Shown piece after piece: positions 60,166-64,000 of a DNA stretch of 64,000 bases (within the stretch, counting starts at the first letter, position 1; every line of letters begins with the position of its first letter). This DNA comes from an uncultured Rhodospirillaceae bacterium (GTDB lineage Bacteria; Pseudomonadota; Alphaproteobacteria; Rhodospirillales; Magnetospirillaceae): the NCBI GenBank assembly GCA_903901915.1, contig CAIUSV010000034.1:1-64000 (forward strand), given 5' to 3'. A program made the translations under genes and the position numbers. Below the pieces are notes generated by a model. The model was not told the DNA's origin and made no database searches. It saw nothing but the letters and a program-made list of their open reading frames with translations.

Positions 60166-60921
60166 ATGATCTCCGAACCCAACCCCACCCCGTCCTACCG
60201 CGTCCCGAGCGGCACCATGGTCGATGGCTACCGGTTGATCCGGTGCATCGGTCGCGGATGGGAAAGCACCAGCTACCTCGCCACCGAGGAGACCGGCGAG
60301 GCGCTGCGCCGGGTCAAGCTGTACCGCTTTGCCGACCCCGACTATCTCGGCCTCACCGTCGAGACCTTTGCCCGGTTCCACTCCATCGGCATCGTTCCCT
60401 CCTGCTGCGGGATGGGCACGTGGCGGCGGAACCGCCGCAAGACAATCCGCTTCCTGGTGTTCGACTATATCAAGGGCAAGCCGCTGAAGGACATCCTGCG
60501 CCCCTGCCGCTGGCGTCGGTCGTGGCAACCGGCGGCGGCCCTGGGGGTGTTGGGAGGCATGGCGGCCAAGATCGCCGCCGTCCACAAGCTGGACCGGGCC
60601 GTGGGTGACTTCGAGCGCGGCGGCAACATCCTGGTACAGCCCAATGGTGACGCCATGTGGTGCGATCTCGATACCGGTTCCCCCGAGGAGCCCAACACCT
60701 CGTTCGAGGGCGACCGCGATCACTTCTTCACCATCCTCGACCTGCTCAGTGCTCACCAGCCGGAAGACGACACCGTGCGACGTGCCGAGCGGGCGCTCGC
60801 CCGCTTCCGCGACGGCGAGGTGACAGGCAGGACGTTCGGCTACATCGCCCGCGCCCTCGACCGTCTGCGGGAACTCAGTGGGATGGCGACCGTTTCTGAC
60901 GTGCAGGTGCCAAACCCATGA
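60166..60921 (+). CDS. Protein kinase-like protein
   Basis: A 251-residue protein. The N-lobe VDGYRLIRCIGRGWESTSYL with LRRVKLYRF resembles the Gly-rich loop and the Lys of Ser/Thr kinases. IRFLVFDYIKGKPLKDIL is the hinge, VGDFERGGNILVQPNGDAMW the catalytic-loop analogue (Asp and Asn present, spacing one longer than usual, HRD His replaced) and CDLDTG the DFG analogue. It may be an active divergent kinase or a pseudokinase. The ATG has GAGGAGG upstream; its stop overlaps the next start region. Confidence 0.6.
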   Translation: MISEPNPTPSYRVPSGTMVDGYRLIRCIGRGWESTSYLATEETGEALRRVKLYRFADPDYLGLTVETFARFHSIGIVPSCCGMGTWRRNRRKTIRFLVFDYIKGKPLKDILRPCRWRRSWQPAAALGVLGGMAAKIAAVHKLDRAVGDFERGGNILVQPNGDAMWCDLDTGSPEEPNTSFEGDRDHFFTILDLLSAHQPEDDTVRRAERALARFRDGEVTGRTFGYIARALDRLRELSGMATVSDVQVPNP

Positions 60922-60935
60922 CCGAGGAGGTGAAT

Positions 60936-61487
60936 ATGGTTTCCCGGATCAATCGCCGAACCGCCCTCAAATGGGGAGGCGCCGCCCTGCTGTCGGCACT
61001 GCTGCTGCCGAACAGGGCAAGGAGCGATGACGGTACCGGTCAAGCCGCCATGGATGGCGCGGTGCGGTCCTATCGCCTGCCCCTGACCCCGGTGCCGGAT
61101 GGGGTCGAGATGGCGGTGCCGCCGGACTTCATGACCGCGCTCGCCCCCGATGGATGTGCTCAATGGGCGGCCTTCCGGGCGTTCGACCGACCGGCGCTGA
61201 TCCTGTTCCCCGCCCAGGATATGGAGACCGTCGAATCGCTGGTGGAGGCCCTGTTCGGCGCCACGGACAGCATCACGGGTGAGCTGCTGTCCTCCCTTGT
61301 GCTGGCGGATGCGCGGGAGGTCATGCGCGGGGACCGGCCTTTCGGCATCGCCACCCTCGACCACGACCTTGTTGCCCATGCCGGGCTGTCGGACGTGGTG
61401 GAGCTTGTCCAGTTCCCCGGCCATGGCCTGCTGCTGGCGCCAAACGCCGACGGAATTCGTCTCTATCGCCCCGATATCGCAATCTGA
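60936..61487 (+). CDS. Tat-exported unknown protein
   Basis: A 183-residue protein. INRRTALKWGGAALLSALLL is a twin-arginine-type signal, cleaved near NRARSDD. The mature part is alpha/beta (FRAFDRPALILFPAQDMETV; PFGIATLDHDLVAHAGLSDV) and unknown. I chose the ATG at 60936 because GAGGAGG lies six bases upstream; another ATG at 60918 overlaps the kinase stop (ATGA). It shows that the operon has an envelope component besides the membrane protein. Confidence 0.6.
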   Translation: MVSRINRRTALKWGGAALLSALLLPNRARSDDGTGQAAMDGAVRSYRLPLTPVPDGVEMAVPPDFMTALAPDGCAQWAAFRAFDRPALILFPAQDMETVESLVEALFGATDSITGELLSSLVLADAREVMRGDRPFGIATLDHDLVAHAGLSDVVELVQFPGHGLLLAPNADGIRLYRPDIAI

Positions 61488-61502
61488 CTGGAGAGCAATG
61501 CC

Positions 61503-62060
61503 ATGACGAAGCTGATCAGGCTTTCGAACATCGTCTTTCTCGACATTGAGGCCAGCGGACTTGGCGAGGGCTGCTATCCCATCGAGGTCGGACTGGTGCA
61601 TGCCTCCACCCTGATCGGCTGGTCGGCGCTCATTCGGCCTGCCGTGGTTTGGCGGGACGGCGGCGTTTGGGACGACGGGGCGGAAGACCTCCACGGCATC
61701 GGCCAAAGCCAGCTCGACGCCGAGGGCTGGGATGTCATGGACGTGGCGCGGGCGTTGAACGAGGCGCTGGGCGGCAAGGCCGTCTTCAGCGACGCACCGG
61801 AGTTCGACCGGCACTGGCTGGACATGCTGTTCGAGGAAACCGTCATCGAACCTGCATTCCATCTGCGCTCGGTCACCACCTTGATCAAAGGTGGCCCGGC
61901 CTTGGTGGCGGTCGATGCGCCGATCCCGGCTGCGGCGGCGGAACCGTCACCGCCATCCCGTCACCGCGCCAAGGACGATGCCATGGCCCTCGCCCTGGCG
62001 TTCTGGAAGACGTTGGTCGTGCCCGAGTCGCTCATCCTGTTCAAGCCCCCGCAAGATTGA
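61503..62060 (+). CDS. DnaQ-type 3'-5' exonuclease
   Basis: A 185-residue DEDD exonuclease: IVFLDIEASGLGEGCYPIEV (Asp, Glu), AVFSDAPEFDRHWLDMLFEE (Asp) and HRAKDDAMALALA (His, Asp) carry the four metal ligands and the general base. The length fits a stand-alone exonuclease. In a cargo operon with a kinase-like protein it may act on nucleic acid in a stress or defence reaction. That is inference. Confidence 0.8.
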   Translation: MTKLIRLSNIVFLDIEASGLGEGCYPIEVGLVHASTLIGWSALIRPAVVWRDGGVWDDGAEDLHGIGQSQLDAEGWDVMDVARALNEALGGKAVFSDAPEFDRHWLDMLFEETVIEPAFHLRSVTTLIKGGPALVAVDAPIPAAAAEPSPPSRHRAKDDAMALALAFWKTLVVPESLILFKPPQD

Positions 62061-62120
62061 GGCGAACAAGGTGATGCCCAAAATCGTTCGACCCCCAGAG
62101 GATACTGGAGATGTCAGACC

Positions 62121-63332
62121 ATGAGCACATGTCACGATCTCATGCACCTTCATATCGCCACCGCCCAATCGATGGCCGATGCGGAAACCCGCAACGACCA
62201 TCTCCGTGAGGCGGCGGTAGCAATGGCGGCGGTGGGCGAGGTCAATTTGGCGCGGGATATTCTGCCATGCATCGACGATGCCGTCTTTCAATGCTGGGGG
62301 TGGGTGGAGGTGGCCCTGTCCTTGGCCCGGACAAGGCACTTGGCCGCAGCTTCAGTGCTGGATACGGCAACTGCCAGCTTGGCCGACACGATCACCATCG
62401 ACGATGACCTCCGCGCGGAACTGACGGCTCGACTGGCAATCGCCACGGCCCTTATCGGCGACGTGGATTTCGCCGGTCATCACATTGATGAGGCTCTGGC
62501 AAGATTATCGGGCATACCCGGAAGGGAGGAAAGAACAGAGGTCGCCGCCCTGATTATCGAAGCGGCTGCCCTGGTCGGTCGCTCCAATGCCCTGGTGATC
62601 GGCAGGGAAACCGCGATGACGGCGATTGAAGAGGAATTCTGCGATCCGAAAGGCCACTACTGGAAAGGCGAACGGTGCGCGACATTTCTGGCCGCTGCTC
62701 TCTACGGGATTCAAAAACACGCTGAGGCCCGCGCCCTCATTCAATCGACTGCAATGTGGGTGGTTGCCGGAATCGGCGACCAGGACACGCAATGCTCGCC
62801 GCTCCGTGGGGCCATGAGCCTGCTGGAATTGGCGACCAGCACGGCGGATATGGGGGACGTGCCGCTCGCCTGTCATGTCGCGGGAATGGCGTTGGGATTG
62901 CGGAATCATCCCGATGTCCGGTTCAAGGCGGACTTCGACCCGGATGGGACTTACCTGCCGTTTGTAGAATTCTTCAATGCTTGCGCGTATGCACAGGCAA
63001 AATCAGGTCAAGAACCGCAAACCATTGAATCAATGAGATTTGCTCGTGAGCTTGAATGCCGTGAAGGCAAGTACTTCATTGGAATTCTGCGAAATGATGA
63101 ATGGACAACGATACCACGAAGATTGAGGCAGTTTGAAACTCTGCTGGTAATCGGCCGATTGGCCGAGGCGAAGACCTGTCTGGTCCGCGCCGGGCTGCTA
63201 TTCGAGCGGGCCTGGGAACGGACGCGCCAACATGGCCGAGAGATCGACAGCGATCTGTATCCTCTGGTGAAGATCGCTGGCGGTTGGGCGAGGTTGGAGC
63301 GCGACCTCCGGGCTGCGGAGGCATCACCATGA
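62121..63332 (+). CDS. Helical-repeat unknown protein
   Basis: A 403-residue soluble protein built of helix pairs (NDHLREAAVAMAAVGEVNLA; LAAASVLDTATASLADTITI; GDVPLACHVAGMALGLRNHP), like TPR or HEAT-type scaffolds. It overlaps the next gene by ATGA. Probably a protein-interaction partner within the operon; no named family recognised. Confidence 0.55.
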   Translation: MSTCHDLMHLHIATAQSMADAETRNDHLREAAVAMAAVGEVNLARDILPCIDDAVFQCWGWVEVALSLARTRHLAAASVLDTATASLADTITIDDDLRAELTARLAIATALIGDVDFAGHHIDEALARLSGIPGREERTEVAALIIEAAALVGRSNALVIGRETAMTAIEEEFCDPKGHYWKGERCATFLAAALYGIQKHAEARALIQSTAMWVVAGIGDQDTQCSPLRGAMSLLELATSTADMGDVPLACHVAGMALGLRNHPDVRFKADFDPDGTYLPFVEFFNACAYAQAKSGQEPQTIESMRFARELECREGKYFIGILRNDEWTTIPRRLRQFETLLVIGRLAEAKTCLVRAGLLFERAWERTRQHGREIDSDLYPLVKIAGGWARLERDLRAAEASP

Positions 63333-63664
63333 CGCGCGATGGGTTCGCGGCCTACCTCCCGCCGGAAGTGCTACAGACCACCCGACCGTTGTCGTTGGGC
63401 GATGCCGCTTCGGACGCCTACTCAAATTTTTCCCGCTTCCGCACGGACCTGATGGCTGACCTTGGGCACGTTGCTCGCTTGGAGGCGAGAAGGGAGCCGT
63501 TCGAAGCTTTCGCTGCGGTCCATACGGCCCCCTACCTGGATGCGATCCGCCGGGACGCCGAGGGAACCATCACCAACGATGAGGTGCATCCCTACCATGA
63601 CATCAATCGCGGGCTGACGCGCGATCATCGTGATGCCCCCCTTCTTTCGGAGTCAGCCCCATGA
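63329..63664 (+). CDS. Unknown small protein of the cargo operon
   Basis: A 111-residue protein (MTRDGFAAYLPPEVLQTTRP ...) with no membrane segment. It starts in an ATGA overlap with the helical-repeat gene and ends in an ATGA overlap with the next gene, so it is translated with them. The style is soluble and charged; nothing recognised. Confidence 0.5.
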   Translation: MTRDGFAAYLPPEVLQTTRPLSLGDAASDAYSNFSRFRTDLMADLGHVARLEARREPFEAFAAVHTAPYLDAIRRDAEGTITNDEVHPYHDINRGLTRDHRDAPLLSESAP

Positions 63665-64000
63665 TCATCGGTCAGCCTCGCGAATCGAAGCCAACTCAAT
63701 CCAAGAAGCCCCTAAAGCCCCAGCCGATAGAGGCCCTGGAGAAGGCACGCCCCCGCATCCAGAGGGCGTTCTTTCATTGGCTGGTTCAGAACCGGCATCG
63801 GCTGGCGCTCGATCTCCTGATCAAAAAGCGTACCGACCGCTATGCCGACTTCTCATTCGTGGGCATCAACCACGCCATATCAGCAGGTTTATCCGACCAT
63901 AGCCTAAGTGTCGTCATCGAGTATGAAGGCGAGTGCCTGGATATGTTGATAAGCCTGGACTGTGTCATAAAGCATGGACGCGCCGGATACTTCTGCGATC
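63661..64000 (+). CDS. Unknown protein, cut by the window edge
   Basis: An open frame from an ATG overlapping the previous stop (ATGA), running 113 codons to the edge without a stop. Reads MIIGQPRESKPTQSKKPLKP, then RAFFHWLVQNRHRLALDLLI and FVGINHAISAGLSDHSLSVV. The basic N-terminus is followed by an alpha/beta part. It shows that the operon continues beyond the window. Confidence 0.55.
   Translation, partial: MIIGQPRESKPTQSKKPLKPQPIEALEKARPRIQRAFFHWLVQNRHRLALDLLIKKRTDRYADFSFVGINHAISAGLSDHSLSVVIEYEGECLDMLISLDCVIKHGRAGYFCD

Overview
The window is high-GC DNA from an alphaproteobacterium, most likely a Rhodospirillales member close to Magnetospirillum. That placement is an inference. It rests on the flagellar gene order (flgF-flgG-flgA-flgH divergent from fliL-fliM-DUF6468-motE), on cheZ beside a cheY, on a sigma-54-type promoter in front of flgF, and on the general style of the proteins. 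No rRNA operon and no intact tRNA gene lies in the window, and I saw no CRISPR array.

Layout. (1) 1-7.7 kb is a degraded mobile region. It holds an IS5-type transposase tail, a broken ParB-like gene, a serine recombinase enclosed by a perfect 40-bp inverted repeat, a phage terminase small subunit, a winged-helix replication-type gene with five iteron-like repeats inside its coding sequence, an excisionase-like gene and a P4-type integrase. (2) 7.7-18.2 kb carries a small lipoprotein, a chromate transporter, and a complete type I secretion set (TolC-like, ABC, HlyD-like) divergent from a 1310-residue FecR/Ala-rich/RTX-like protein that is its probable substrate. (3) 18.2-23.7 kb is a tightly overlapping five-gene minus-strand operon of exported proteins: TPR-trypsin-like protease, TPR lipoprotein, caspase-like lipoprotein, a small exported protein and a FecR-domain protein. 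I could not match this set to a named system. (4) 24-36.7 kb is signalling, chemotaxis and flagellum: a receiver protein, an Hpt protein, a 1113-residue exported repeat protein, cheZ, cheY, motE, a DUF6468 gene, fliM, fliL and flgFGAH. (5) 36.7-40.6 kb has a toxin remnant, a SlyD-type FKBP fused to a membrane domain, and an SGNH acyltransferase. (6) 40.6-48.5 kb is an acyl-CoA catabolic cluster: MeaB-type GTPase, split B12-dependent acyl-CoA mutase, branched-chain-amino-acid-type binding protein, CoA ligase, TetR regulator and CoA-transferase/racemase. Its intergenic regions share one TetR-like palindrome.

(7) From 48.8 kb to the right edge lies a second integrated element. Its left junction is a 47-bp 3' fragment of a tRNA-Ala(GGC) gene, followed by a tyrosine integrase. 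Next come a ParDE-type pair whose toxin appears to start at AUU, a TumE/TumA-type pair, a replication-like block (DUF927, Rep-like and HTH genes with palindromes between them), and an unknown gene beside an XRE repressor that is divergent from a phospholipase-D-fold protein. The last stretch, from 58.0 kb on, has a strong promoter, a roughly 320-nt structured untranslated region, and an eight-gene operon that runs off the window. That operon includes a membrane protein with a lysozyme-inhibitor-like domain, a kinase-like protein, a Tat-exported protein, a DnaQ-type exonuclease and several unknown proteins.

Best candidates for something undescribed: the 58-64 kb cargo operon with its leader RNA; the exported protease/caspase/FecR operon beside the type I secretion genes; the PLD/XRE pair; the iteron-bearing replication gene; and the recombinase inside perfect inverted repeats.
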